DNA of 64,000 bases from Pezicula radicicola (lineage: Eukaryota > Ascomycota > Leotiomycetes > Helotiales > Dermateaceae). Below are positions 19,738-31,451 of this stretch, piece by piece. The notes beneath the pieces were generated by a model. The model was given only the letters and a program-made list of their open reading frames with translations. It had not been told where the DNA came from and ran no database searches. The first letter of the stretch is position 1, and every line of letters begins with the position of its first letter. A program made the translations under genes and the position numbers. The stretch is from positions 303,684 to 367,683 of the forward strand of contig PDUO01000049.1 in assembly GCA_003008705.1 (NCBI GenBank), read 5' to 3'.

Positions 19738-21691
19738 AATTGTTGGTGTTGGAATAGAACAGCGTCAATGTGCTTGAGGTACAGTATCGGATGCACGGGG
19801 ACTGGGACTGCATTTATACCTGACCTTGCCCTCCCGCCGACAATCAAAAGCTAGCGGCAAGAAAGTAGTAAATATGGAAACGGGTACAACACGATTGCAA
19901 TTGAGGTATTTCGTATAAAGAAGCCGTATCCTGCACGGGCTAATGACTTGAAATGGGGTGCGAGATGGATTGGCTTTCGTGTTACTAAGCCGCATACGTC
20001 AGGTGTGCATGAAGCCGAACGGTTAATAATCTCATTCTGATCAGCTATGAATAGCCACAACTAAATATTGTGGTTGCAATTACCACTCAAAGGGGGCGTG
20101 GGAAGACCTGCATCTTCTCCAACGCTGCTTACAGTACAGTACATTGCATTCAGTCTCAGCAACAAAACCATCGAGAAAGTTATATTCCTGAAGGAGCCCC
20201 CTTGACTTGAGATTCGCCGAAAAACAGAAATGAATAGCTCAGCCCCCAATGGTAAGCTGTTCTTGGGTGCCAGAGAGTTCCGTCAGACACTTGAGTCGCT
20301 TTACATATTCCTAGAACGATGTAGGTGCTCAATAATCCCCAAGAAAAATTACCCTAATCATGACATAGGATGGGAACGAAGTAGGCTAGTAGTCAGGTAA
20401 GACTCTACAGCTAGCTATATGATCGCCAGAATCATCGATGGAGGTGCTTGGTAGTGGAGAAAGTAGCACGGGAGCCCCCGTCATATCAAGAGGTCAGCCA
20501 ATATATGCACCTTGTCTTACGGTCCTTGACCGTTTTAACGGCCAAGTGGGCAACAAGAGCCTGATTTTCTTCATTTATTTTTGGTAGCAATCCAAGAGCT
20601 CAATTTTTCCAAGGAGAATCTATGAACAATTTCCTACTGCTGACACAACACTCGTTTGTGGGGCGCAGTGTAAGCACAAACACAAGAAGTGCTGGGAAGG
20701 CTCAACGCCTCTTCCAGAGCATGAAATTTGTTCGGTTTGTTTTTAACTGTTCAGCGCTGATAGGGATCCTGTGGTGACTGGATATCCATGATGTATTATT
20801 TATCATTAGTATGAGGGAGGTGCCCAAGTCTGCGAGCTGCGGGTATGGGCTTCAATATGTTCTCCCACATCCATTTTTCTGCATCTGTTGTTCGTGGCAC
20901 CCATGGGAATCGATTATTGTAAACGGCGTTACCAGTGGATGACGACTTCAGCACGCTCTCTACCCTTTGGAAGATAGGAGTACATGAGCAAGTCGGTCAC
21001 CTTGCCATAACATAGAAATTTCCCAGACTCTTGACATGAAGCAATTGATGGTCTCATGTATCTTGGGTAGTATGTTTGTTTTCGAGGCGTTGAAGGATGC
21101 GAAGGATGCGCAGGATGCCGCTGTAGCTGAAGCCTTGGTGATATAGATCCTATAGAGACAAGCTCATGGCTGGGGATAGCATTCGAAGATCTCAGTCGCG
21201 CTTTTATTGAAAGCCAGGGCTTGAGTGAGTGACAACATTTGCGCAGATCAACCCAACGCGTCCGAACTATGATTGACCTTTCTTCGACGTATTCCTTAAT
21301 GCCATATTCCTGGCTGAGTACTCGTCCAGGTTGTGGATGACATAGAATAAAGGTAGAAGAATAAGGATGCTTTGGCGATTTGTGAAGATGAGCGCTATAG
21401 GTAAATTGTAGGTATGTATCTACCTAGGTATCCAGGCCATCAACCTTTAACCTTAAATTTTCTTTGGACCAATGATATGATGCGTCTTCACAAGGCTGCT
21501 AGGTAGCCAGGAACAAACACGCAGCCTCATCAACACAGCCCCCAGCGGCGTAGCAGTTGGTTGTTTTCAGCCCACAAACTTCGCTACCTTGGGGATGGCA
21601 TCCTTTTCTTTCCTTCATCTACATCGGTTCGTGAGTTCAGCACTTTGAGATCTTCCGTTCTGAGTTCCCACGATCAGAGCACTTCACCACC
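19738..21691. other. Intergenic region, about 1.95 kb
   Basis: No conserved gene is visible. TGACTTGA occurs at 19944-19951 and 20203-20210. A tiny ORF at 21036-21146 would encode 36 residues starting MKQLMVSCILGSMFVFEALK and then KDAKDAQDAA; it could be a small secreted peptide or chance. The final 150 bases contain the leader of the next gene (the ATG at 21692 has CACCATGG context). Confidence 0.35.
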
Positions 21692-22986
21692 ATGGGCTCA
21701 AGCAAAGCCGATACGAAGCCTCACCAGCCAGGCGTCTACAGAGATGAGCCCCATCGCGACGATGCTGCATCAATGTCCTCGGCAGTTCTGATGGGCGACA
21801 TTGATACCATCCCCGACGACGAGGAGTTGCCTGCTTATTCCGATTCCCCCGCCGTACCCTTGATTTCGGGCCATTCGCAAGGTCAACAAGATGTTTCTCA
21901 GAGCCACCCCATACCCATCACTACACACAGCTAGCAAGTTCCTTATCAGAATCCTGCGCGTTGACTTGCATTGACTTCTGCTACAGTTTAGCACCTTCAC
22001 TCCCATTTTCTACATCGTCTACATTTTGTGAGACAGTATGGACGAATTTCCCCAGCTACTCGACCGAAGCCGACACGCTAGAGAATATGATCAAGGAGCA
22101 GGCCCTATATCCTCCAACTTACTTCCTACAGATCAATGGCACACACACCGAGACCATCAAGCGGGGCAATAAGGAGGAAAAGAACACTATCACCGACTTC
22201 TTTATCCAGATTGACATGACATGGCTCCTTACTCGTACACCTGGAAAACAGGTCGGCTCTGAAAGCCACCAAGTTCTACTGGCAGACGACCAGAGAGGGT
22301 ATCGAGGAGGTCGTCTTCCGAGCCGTGCTCCAAACGTATCTGATGTTGAGGAAGGTCAGGCTCTTCGAGCATGGTGCGATAAGTTTGTGAGTGACCCAGC
22401 AGGCGTCAAGGCCTTCACCCTCAAGCGGGAAGTCATACGCCATGATACCAAACAACTCGAAAACTATGTTCGCTCTCTCATTGCATCCACGAACTACCGT
22501 GGCCATGTCTCCGTTGACTTCCCAATGTACCGCAAGGAAGTCGTCGTCTTCTCGCCTGGGAAACTAAACGAATACCGAACAAAAAAATGGCTTCGTTGGC
22601 TTTTCTATCTCACCTTCCTCTGGATCTTCTCCTGGCCTCTGCTTTTCTTTCTTACCAAGAAATATGAAGTCGTTAAGGCTGTTTATCCATATGCCAGTGA
22701 TCCTTTGGAGGGCGAGAGAAGACCCGTCGTTATGTCTGAGATGAACTTCTTTCAGCTGTGGGAAAGTTCTTTGAAGAGGGGTGTTTTGGCCAGGTTTAAC
22801 GGTGTTATGAATGACGAGTATCGTATTGCTACGAGGGATGCAGATGCGAGAGGTATGCTTGCCGATCAAGCACCGCCGAGGACGACGGGCAATGCATTTG
22901 CCGATGGAGCTTTGGGCATATTGGGTGCGGGCTTGGATCTTGCTCGTGATTATCACAGCGCTCATGGTTGGGGTTATGACTGTTAA
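21692..22986 (+). CDS. Fungal-specific conserved membrane protein, unknown function
   Basis: Two exons are proposed: 21692-21933 and 21987-22986 (413 residues). The intron would be of GC-AG type (donor GCAAGT, acceptor CTACAG); it removes the in-frame TAG at 21932 and keeps one frame to the stop. The product has a disordered acidic N-terminus (DIDTIPDDEELPAYSDSP), a soluble beta/alpha region with NGTHTETIKRGNKEEKN, RGYRGGRLPSRAP, RAWCDKFVSDPAG, TLKREVIRHD and ASTNYRGHVSVDFP, then a hydrophobic segment at about 285-304 (LFYLTFLWIFSWPLLFFLTK) and a cytosolic tail (EMNFFQLWESSLKRGVLARF, GNAFADGALGILG). This layout is familiar from uncharacterised ascomycete proteins. A competing frame (TFTPIFYIVYI, 21995-22027) is also plausible for exon 2's start, so the N-terminal junction is uncertain. 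Confidence 0.65.
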
Positions 22987-24369
22987 AAGAAAACTTGCGG
23001 ATTCAACAGTTGGAAAAAAAAACCTTATCGAGCGATTTAGTGATGCGTTCAAGTAATCATGTTTCGTAAACAGTGCTTCTCATATCCACCTTCCGCGGTC
23101 ATGTACACTTTTATGCTGGTAACATTTCTTTAGTTTGGCCTAGACTCTATCGAGCGCTTCTTAGTTGTCCAGCCCTAGCATTCAGCAAGTGCAGGTTTGA
23201 CAGCTAGTAGTTCTAGAACCTCCGCGTTGTGCCACCGTCAAAGGAGGGGTGGGCGACCGAACTGGCTTGTATCGTGTTTTGAAGATTAATTTGTCGCACC
23301 AAGTTTGAATGTTAGCGTTTGTCTTGTGAAGATATTTTAGGCAGACAGAATGGGACATTACTCCTGGAAGGAGATTGGAAGAGAGGATATTTCTCTCCAT
23401 TTCTTCGCACGGCGCGTAAGTTCATTGGTATTTTGTTGATATAGTTTTCAGTGGCATTCTATGTAGGACTTGCGTTCTATCCTCGATCGGGAAATCATTT
23501 ATCTCCTCTTCAGGTAGTAGTAGTAGTGTGGGTAAGGGTTTATTATAGAGTTTTTGATAGACATACGGGAACTCATGATCGATAACTAAGTACACACGCG
23601 AATATGTTCTACTACATCATAATGATCACTTGAATTATCTTAGCGCGTTATGCTGTGGTTCTGTTTAGGCTACACATTGTTCTTTTGATTTGTGCGGGGT
23701 TTCTAGATTTTGATGGTATTAGGCTTGCTGTAGCTACGCGCGTATATCTATGGAGATATTTTGGAGGAAGGGGGTGGTGGCTGAAGAAATTTATTCAATC
23801 TCATTTGCCTCCATAGCTGCAATGAACCCCATGCCCTGGATTCTTAATATTTTGTTGCATATTTCTAGTAAACTTCTCGGAAAATCGACCGAAGCCAGCT
23901 CGATCTTGCTATGTTCTGGACATTCTATCAATCTCTACATGTACCTGTAAGCCTCTAATGATACAAAATCAACCGCGATGCATGATGGCTACTATGCCAA
24001 GTCGTCGCGTAGGGTGAATTTTCGCAATGGTCTGGCTAGTAAGCGAGCTAACGCTAGCTACCTACCACCTTAAATGACGATATCACATAGACTTACTCAC
24101 TCCTCCTGCCCACAAATACAGACTTTCACTTGGTGTCCGTAGTCAGTGCCTTAGCCTCGTCGCTGCTTCCGTCACCTTTTCTAAAGATGACCGCGTGCCT
24201 CCGTCTTCATCATAACAACTCAGAGAGACGCCGACACCCACCATAGCATTATTGTATTTCATAGTGCCCATTCAAGTATTTTCAGATCCAGCAAAGACGA
24301 ATCAGGCTAAAGCTCAGGCCACTCTTTATCAAGGACCAGTCTATTGCTATTAAATATCAACCGCGACAG
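22987..24369. other. Intergenic region
   Basis: No conserved gene or RNA is seen in about 1.4 kb. A TAGTAGTAGTAG repeat lies near 23516-23527. The last 250 bases are of promoter and 5' leader character for the Gln-rich protein. Confidence 0.35.
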
Positions 24370-27177
24370 ATGGCTCCGACCATAAATTCTAGCCTTTCGC
24401 CGAACACTCCACTCCCCACAATTGAATTCGAATTCGAATCCAATCCCAAATCTCGAGTCACAAGCGGAAACGTTCCGAACCCGCCATCAACTATTACCTC
24501 TTCGAGATCTTCCCCCTCGAGAAATCTACAACTAAGTCCAATCGCCGACGTCTATATCCAACACCCGGATCCACGAATAAAGGTCAATCCGTATAGTACT
24601 ATGTCCTACGACACCGTCTTAGGAGGTAGCATCAACAGAAACAGCATGCAAAACACAGGCACACCCATGGAACGCGACGAAGAAGACTTCTTCACCTTCG
24701 CACGTCGTCTCAAACAAGACCTACGACAAGAATGGCCCCTCAAACCCTTCTACGACCACAAAGATAAACTAGCAAAGAAGAAAACCAAAGCAGAGTTAGA
24801 ACAAGAAATGCAAGAATATAAAGCAAAACTCCGTCGACAAAATCCTCATTTTTCTAGAGACTACATCGAAAAGATCGCTTATCGATATATACTCGAGGTA
24901 TATACTAGGGACATGCATCGTGATTGGAGCGATCAACAAGTTAAAGTTGCTGTTAATCGACAGTTTAGGGAGAAATTGAGGAAGACAGAGATTGAGAAGC
25001 AGATCAGGGTTGAGAGGGAGGGTGTTAGGGGGTTTGTTGGTAATACTGGAGCCGGGATTGCGGGTGTTGGGGATAGGGATGGTCTTGCTGAACGGGCTGA
25101 GGCTTTGAGAAGGCAACGTGCGGAACGATTGAGGCAGTTGGGGCGTGGGTTGGAAGGGGCTGCAGTTGTTGGGTCGGTTGCGCAGGCACAGCGGACGAAT
25201 GGTGTTTCGAACGCTGCTGTAGCTGGGCCTTCTACTGCTCAGCAACTTCCACGGACATCTACAGGGAAGCAGACCACGCAGGTACAACATGCTGCAGAGG
25301 CGGAAATCGCAGCAGGTGATGGTCAAGTTGCACGGCCTCAGGAACAGATACTACAAGCTCTACGGCGACAGATGGAATTAGATGAACAAAAGGTCAACCG
25401 AGGACGACATCCAACTCTGCAAATACCACAAGGTTTACTGCATATGGAGAGACATTCTCATCCTGATCAGCCATTGCCAGGTAAAGTTCCTGGTGTACAG
25501 GATTACTTGCAATCGGCTAACAGGAGACGAGCAGCTGAGAGTAGGGATGGGAGTGTGGAGTTTTTAGGCGAGGCTAGGATGGGTGATGAGGGAGGTCAAA
25601 GTCAAGGACAAGTGTTGCAGATGCAGGTTCAGGATCAGCAGCAGGCTTTACACAGGGGTAGTGGTGAAGAACCTGAAAGTCATGACCAAGGGGGAAGAGT
25701 TCCTGGAAAACAAGCTCAAGTTCCACAACGACGCAATAGCCAGGCTGGCGAAGGATCTGGAAGTCAGAGTGAGAGTCAATCTGGTACCAAACAACTAACG
25801 GAAGTGCAGCAACTAGAACGCACTTCGAGGAAAAGGAGCATCGATGGGACGGTAGTTCAGCGATCATCACGACTTCAGCAGGATGGTATTCTCACCTCGC
25901 CCAGAGTTCAAGTCCGCCCGCAATTTCCACAACGGGGCAACAGCCAGGCTGGTGAAGGATCTGGAAACCAAGCTCCAGAACAACCTACCCTACAATTACC
26001 AAGTTCGCTTACAAATGAGACTGTTCAACAACAATCCTCAGTCCCTACGAATGTCCAACAGCAATTGCAAGAATATACTGCCAGGATTAGAAATCAGCAA
26101 AGAAATCAACAGCTTGCTCAGAACGGAGTTGGTGCACAGGTTCAGCAAAGGCAAGTTCCGTCACAACAGCAACAGAATGAGCAGACCGTGGTAAGTGTTT
26201 CTCCAGTTCAACGGGAACCGAATTTTCCGCAGGAGCAGAATTCTCGGAATGTTTCAGTCAATGGTTCGCCGGTACAGCAGGAGCAGCCGGTTCAGAGCGC
26301 GGTTTTAAATGGCTCAGTTCAGCACACACAAGGTCAACAGGGACCGCGGCAGAATGCATTGCAGACTTCGCCAAACCAGCAACAATTTCTACCTCGACAG
26401 CAAGCTATGCAGCGTCAGAACAGCCAAAATGGCTATGGATTTGGGATGCCTACTCAGCAACAGGTTCCACAGCAATCTCCACCAATACAACCACAGCAGT
26501 TTCTCTCCCAACATCAAGCTATGCAACGTCACACTATTCAAAACAGCTATAGAAATGCCATCCCATCTCCACATCAACATACTCAACAGCAACTACAACA
26601 GAATACCCAAATGACCGCATTGCAAAGTTCACCAATCCAACAACAACCACCCCATCCAAATTTTCAACAACCTATAAACCAACAACACTTCCCCGTTCAA
26701 CCACCATCCAACAATCAGAATCAGAATATGATAGGAAATCCAATAGCAGCTCAGGTTACTCAGCAAAGGAGCTTCTATTCACAACCGCAAGCGCCACAGT
26801 ATCTGAATGGTCAGAATACGTTGGTCAATGGTTCACAATTTCAACAACAGGTAATTCCTTCTCAACAACTAACTTCCCCACAACAGGTTCTATATCAACA
26901 ACAATCATCTGCTATCCAACAACAGCAGTTACCTCAACAAAACCACAGAGGCCAAAATGTTAATGGAGGTGGTTATGGGATGTCGACACCGGGTTTTTAT
27001 ACACAGCATCAGCAGAATCAGTTGGGTTATCTACATGTACCTGGTGTATCGGTTTCGCAACAGGTTCCTGGTCAAGTTCCTGGTCAAGGACATGTTGGTC
27101 AGGTACAACAATCTCAGGGAGAGACGTGGATGGTTCAAGAACCGAATGGGCTGAATGGTTCGAATGGGAGGAATTAA
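24370..27177 (+). CDS. Large Gln-rich, probably prion-like/regulatory protein
   Basis: Single exon, 935 residues. The first 75 residues are Ser/Pro/Asn-rich. Residues of about 95-220 look folded and helical, with conserved character: EEDFFTFARRLKQDLRQEWP, KKKTKAELEQEMQEYKAKLR, RDYIEKIAYRYILEVYTRDM, HRDWSDQQVKVAVNRQFREK. A basic helix with many Arg/Glu follows to about 260. From about 300 to the end the protein is dominated by Gln, Asn, Pro and Ser. A 30-base unit encoding NSQAGEGSG is repeated (about 25736 and 25936). No DNA-binding domain is recognised. Gln-rich tails of this size are typical of transcription co-regulators and of proteins that form condensates, but the role is inference. The coding strand is A/C-rich to about 24890 and then G/T-rich to about 25300. 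The ATG has CAGATGGCT context. Confidence 0.7.
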   Translation: MAPTINSSLSPNTPLPTIEFEFESNPKSRVTSGNVPNPPSTITSSRSSPSRNLQLSPIADVYIQHPDPRIKVNPYSTMSYDTVLGGSINRNSMQNTGTPMERDEEDFFTFARRLKQDLRQEWPLKPFYDHKDKLAKKKTKAELEQEMQEYKAKLRRQNPHFSRDYIEKIAYRYILEVYTRDMHRDWSDQQVKVAVNRQFREKLRKTEIEKQIRVEREGVRGFVGNTGAGIAGVGDRDGLAERAEALRRQRAERLRQLGRGLEGAAVVGSVAQAQRTNGVSNAAVAGPSTAQQLPRTSTGKQTTQVQHAAEAEIAAGDGQVARPQEQILQALRRQMELDEQKVNRGRHPTLQIPQGLLHMERHSHPDQPLPGKVPGVQDYLQSANRRRAAESRDGSVEFLGEARMGDEGGQSQGQVLQMQVQDQQQALHRGSGEEPESHDQGGRVPGKQAQVPQRRNSQAGEGSGSQSESQSGTKQLTEVQQLERTSRKRSIDGTVVQRSSRLQQDGILTSPRVQVRPQFPQRGNSQAGEGSGNQAPEQPTLQLPSSLTNETVQQQSSVPTNVQQQLQEYTARIRNQQRNQQLAQNGVGAQVQQRQVPSQQQQNEQTVVSVSPVQREPNFPQEQNSRNVSVNGSPVQQEQPVQSAVLNGSVQHTQGQQGPRQNALQTSPNQQQFLPRQQAMQRQNSQNGYGFGMPTQQQVPQQSPPIQPQQFLSQHQAMQRHTIQNSYRNAIPSPHQHTQQQLQQNTQMTALQSSPIQQQPPHPNFQQPINQQHFPVQPPSNNQNQNMIGNPIAAQVTQQRSFYSQPQAPQYLNGQNTLVNGSQFQQQVIPSQQLTSPQQVLYQQQSSAIQQQQLPQQNHRGQNVNGGGYGMSTPGFYTQHQQNQLGYLHVPGVSVSQQVPGQVPGQGHVGQVQQSQGETWMVQEPNGLNGSNGRN

Positions 27178-29177
27178 AAGTTGTTAAGTCTGTGAGAGCA
27201 TGAGATGTTGAGGGGAGGGAAATGGGATGTCAAATGATGGGCGAAAGAATTCGTAGATTGATTTTTGAATTCTGTTGTTTGGGTTTGGATGGTGGAGCAC
27301 TACTGAATACTGAAGATATAGAGATGATGCGTACCTACAGAACCGCCCTTCAAAATAAAAAGATTGGATACCTTATGTTAATAAGGATTAAGGGAAGATG
27401 GATGGTTGATGAGGAATGCGTGGAGCATAGAATGGAATTAGGGGCATACTTGCACTGTACGCCTGGGCAGCATTAGAAAGGTTGTACTAAAGTATTTGAA
27501 AGTTGTATAACGGAGAAAATTAATGTATACTAGAGTTTTTAGACTTGTATAATACATTGGGTAGAAAATAAATTGTGAGAATTTTAGCGGGGGCTTTTGT
27601 ATTTGTTGATTTGTGATAATGATAATGTGATAATGACTTTTGTAGTTGTTGTGAGGTTGTTGTAGGGGTTTTGGTTTAGGTAGGTAGATAGAGGGTTAAG
27701 TGTGATTATAATTGTTAGGGGTGGTTTAGTAGGGTATATTATTAAATATTAGAGTAGAGTTAAGAAGAAGATATTTAGTAGAGGTTTTAGTCTTTAATAT
27801 TATTTTCTTAGATAGTACGATAGGTGCTTAAGGATTATTATAGCATAATTTGGTTTATGTTACTTACTCTACTTATATTATTAAATCTCTAGATGTAGGT
27901 AATAAGTAGAGTATATACTTAAACAATATTAGGAGTAAAAATAGACTTATTAAAAGCTTAATATAAGGATTTTGTTACAGTTGTCTTTTTTTTTAAGTCT
28001 CCTACTTAATCTTTAGATTTTAGTAGCAATAGCATAAGTATGAAATGTACGTTATACAGGTAAGAGGTTTCCTTTCTGTAAATTTCGTTTGCTCAATAAA
28101 TATTGACAATAATTCCACATTTCTCAAAGTGTTGAAGACACCAGCATCATTCTCCTTTGGCAATCACGCATCTGTAAGTAATTCGTTCTTCATTGCTGCA
28201 TTGTTCTCTCACGTAGCTTGCCGATTATTGAGCATGCAGAATCAGGATAAGTGGTACACCAGGCGAAAAGGAACATGGCATGGCCAAGTGTTCGATGTCC
28301 TCGTTCAGAAAGCAAAGGCCATTTTCTCGTAGTCTGCGAAGTACGAAGGGGTATTATTCGTCAATTTATCAATGGGACCATTGCCAGCTCACAGTGCTGT
28401 GCCGCTTCAGTTATGGATAGAGAGGAACACCGTGCCCTGCCATGTCTTGGACAACACAGTCGTAACCACCAGAAGATTATTTCCGGCTGCTCCGTATCAA
28501 GCTCATGCTCAACAACATTAAAAATACATCTCGGAGCGCTTCCGCGGCCTCCTACTGTAGAAGAAAAGGCGCAGCAGTGGGTAAAAACTCATATTGTGAT
28601 ACGATCGAAGACGGCAATGAGAGCGATCCTAAGTACGAGACCGATACTGTACTGCCTCAACTGCTTCAGTATCTTCAGCATCTGATACTACACAGTTGAA
28701 AACGGGCACAAATATCACAAGTTTCGCGAAGCTGCCTATCTATTAACGTGTCCGAGTAATAAATCGGAACAGGAACGGGAAGATAAGAAGCATACTACGG
28801 GCTGGCGGTGTCAAAGTTTTTTTTTGGAGGAATGCTGCACTTCCGCTGGGGTTATTGACGTTAATATATACTAAGTTCCCACAGTAAAACAGGACTGGTG
28901 CGTCGTAACAGGTACCTCAAGCGATACTTACCATTTAAATTAAGCTAAAACTCGTTTCTATCAGCCAATCAATTGCTGTGGGTAACAAATCAGATTTAAG
29001 TGCTTACTTCCTAGTTCCGCTATTTCATCGCTCATCAAACGTGGGGCAAGTTTACGCAAAGGGGGTGCTACAAAACCATCATCATATTCCTGCTATGTAC
29101 TGTCTTAGTCTTCCTACTTATTAGTAAATTATTTTCTTTAGCCGCACTACGTATCAGAACTGCAGTTTTCCTGTGGA
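27178..29177. other. Intergenic region with AT island
   Basis: About 27480-28050 is AT-rich and nearly CpG-free, like the RIP block at the window end, and is probably a decayed repeat. The remainder has normal composition; small open frames near 28045-28690 have no coding features that I recognise. Confidence 0.4.
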
Positions 29178-31451
29178 ATGGAGTTCAAAACTTCTGTAAG
29201 TGCGGCACTGCAGGGAGCCGCAAAGCCACTTCCCATAGCAGTCGTTGCCATCACAATTATTATCTATTACTGCACGGTTTTCTGGTCAAAACTACATCGA
29301 GTTCGAGCAATCTATAGGGAATATCCAGGCCTTCCACATCACCCGATATGGGGCCACATGGTAGCTATTGGAGAACTGTTCAAGGATGACCGACACTTTG
29401 GTATGTTATCCAGCACGTCTCTGAGGGAATCAAGGCTTTACATAAAACCAACATCAATTAGATTATATTGTTGAGAAGATATGGCTCAAGTTGAACAAAC
29501 CTCCCTTCTTCGTCATGGATTCCTGGCCTCTGACGAGACCCAATGTTATCGTTATCTGCGATGCTGAGCTTTCTGAGCGCCTATCCAAGCCCACGATAGA
29601 GCAGCCCTACTCCTGGCAAAAATCACCTACGTATGCAGACTTGCATAATCTTTTTGCGGATGATTCGATCGTTAGAGCTTATGGTGCGTATTCCTAAATG
29701 CCATCTTAGAATGATAAGCGAAAATAGCTCACTAGTTGGCCTAAGGCGAGGAGTGGAGACAATTGAGGAAGAAGTACGGCCCTGGCTTCAATTCTAGATA
29801 CCTCCAAGGCCTCTTGCCTGAGATGATCCAAGAGATCAAGGTATACACTTCCAAATTGGAGGCTTCAGTTGGGCAGGTGATCACACTCGGAGATTTTACT
29901 ACAAGCCTGACCATCGATATCATATGTGCTATTGTGCTTGGCCACTCGACCGGTGCCCAATTACAGGGCTCTGAGCTTACTGTTGGCTTTCAGGGTTGCC
30001 TTGAATGGCAAGTGAGGCAAGAGAGCATAAACCCTTTCCATCTCTATAACCCTCTTCGTCCAGTTGCAATGTTTTATTACGAGGGGTAAGTCACTCTGCT
30101 GTTGATTAGACACTGCTTCAGCTGATGTTTATCGCCTTTTATAGAAAATTGAACCGAGCTATTGACAATGAAATAATTGACGCTTTTACCAAGAAAGATC
30201 AACTAAATCGTCGCTCGGTAATAGCTCTTACGATAGAGAGTGAGAAGAGCGGGGTGCCTCAACCAGATGTTCTCAGGAGTAAGTGTACAAGTAAACACAA
30301 AGGATAGCTACATTTCAGCTAACGTATGACTTCAGAGTCTCGAAATCAAATTAAAACTTGTAAGTTCTCTTTCTCCATGCTTCAAGGTCCAGCTAACATC
30401 AAATAGTTCTCTTGGCGTGAGTTTCAACTCTTAATATACTGTGTCACTCACTGAAATCTAGTTGGGAAGTGGCCACGACACAACCTCAACCTTCCTCCAG
30501 TATCTCTACTATGAACTGAGCATACACCCCGAAATCCTAGCCAAAGTACGCGCTGAACAAAAGTCGATCTTTGGCTCTGAGAAGAGCGGTTATCACGAGA
30601 GAATAGAGAAGATGCTTCTCAAGCACCCCGAGCAAGTATTTCAAGGTATGGTTTACACGACTGCCGTCATGAAAGAGGTATGTACATCGGCATTCGAGTA
30701 TTTTAATTTTGCATTTTGTAGGTTAATACTAAATATATCAGTCATTAAGATTTCATCCCATCGCAAGCGGCTCGAAATGGGTGCCAAAGGGAAGCAATTT
30801 AACCGCCGAATGCGAGGGCAAACCATATCTTCTCGATTGCCATGTAAGTTTTCTGTACCCCCTAATGAGACCACTCAACTAACAAAATATTCGCAGACAC
30901 TTCACGTGGCTAGCTCAATCTCTCACATGGATCCTAAAGTAAGTCTCAAGTTAAAATTCTCACGCAGAGAGATACTAATACAATGGGTGAATAGTACTGG
31001 GGACCCGATGCCCATTTATTCAATCCGGAGCGCTGGCTCGAGAACGCAGAATGGAAAGTACCAATTCTCGCTTTCCGACCTTTCGAACGTGGTCCACGAG
31101 CCTGCATAGCGCAAGTCAGTCCCACCCTTCCCTTCCCACTTCCACTTTCAGCAGCGATCTTTATTACTAACTACTTGTCCCTTGTATCAGGAACTTGTAT
31201 ATCTTGAAGGTAGGATTATTTTGGCCTTCACTGTTAACACGTATGAGTTTGAGAAGGTCTTTGATACCAAATATAAGGACCTTTATAGTGTGAGTGGTTG
31301 TTTTTCTTTTGACCTTTTGTGATGATGTGATCTGATGGATCTGATGTGTTGTGGCTTCTGCTGATGTGAGAAATTATATCGTTAGATTCGGAAGATTACT
31401 GCTAAGCCTAATGATGGGATGCGTATGCGCGTTAGCAAGGTTGAGTGGTAA
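29178..31451 (+). CDS. Cytochrome P450 (membrane-bound, about 531 residues)
   Basis: Exons inferred: 29178-29400, 29462-29683, 29746-30085, 30145-30278, 30336-30359, 30407-30414, 30462-30677, 30742-30843, 30897-30938, 30995-31114, 31191-31289 and 31386-31451. P450 hallmarks appear in order: an N-terminal membrane helix (IAVVAITIIIYYCTVFW), EYPGLPHHPIWGHM, GEEWRQLRKKYGPGF (helix C), the I-helix GSGHDTTST, the ExxR motif formed across an intron (MKE then SLRFHP), FNPERWL and the heme loop FRPFERGPRACIAQ, with the Cys ligand and Ala where Gly is usual. P450s are ER-bound haem monooxygenases; the substrate cannot be told. The micro-exon near 30407 is the weak point: a normal donor after base 30416 puts the frame out by two, and only a GC donor after 30414 keeps it. 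Either the splice site is unusual or the gene is damaged. It is followed by an MFS transporter gene 3 kb away. Confidence 0.75.

Noticed and set aside
24796..26592. Several 60-176 codon ORFs on both strands inside the Gln-rich gene
   Set aside because: They arise from the low-complexity CAR codons of the 935-residue frame.
28045..28690. Overlapping ORFs of 95 and 144 codons
   Set aside because: No motif, signal peptide or consistent codon use; neighbours are AT-rich decayed sequence.
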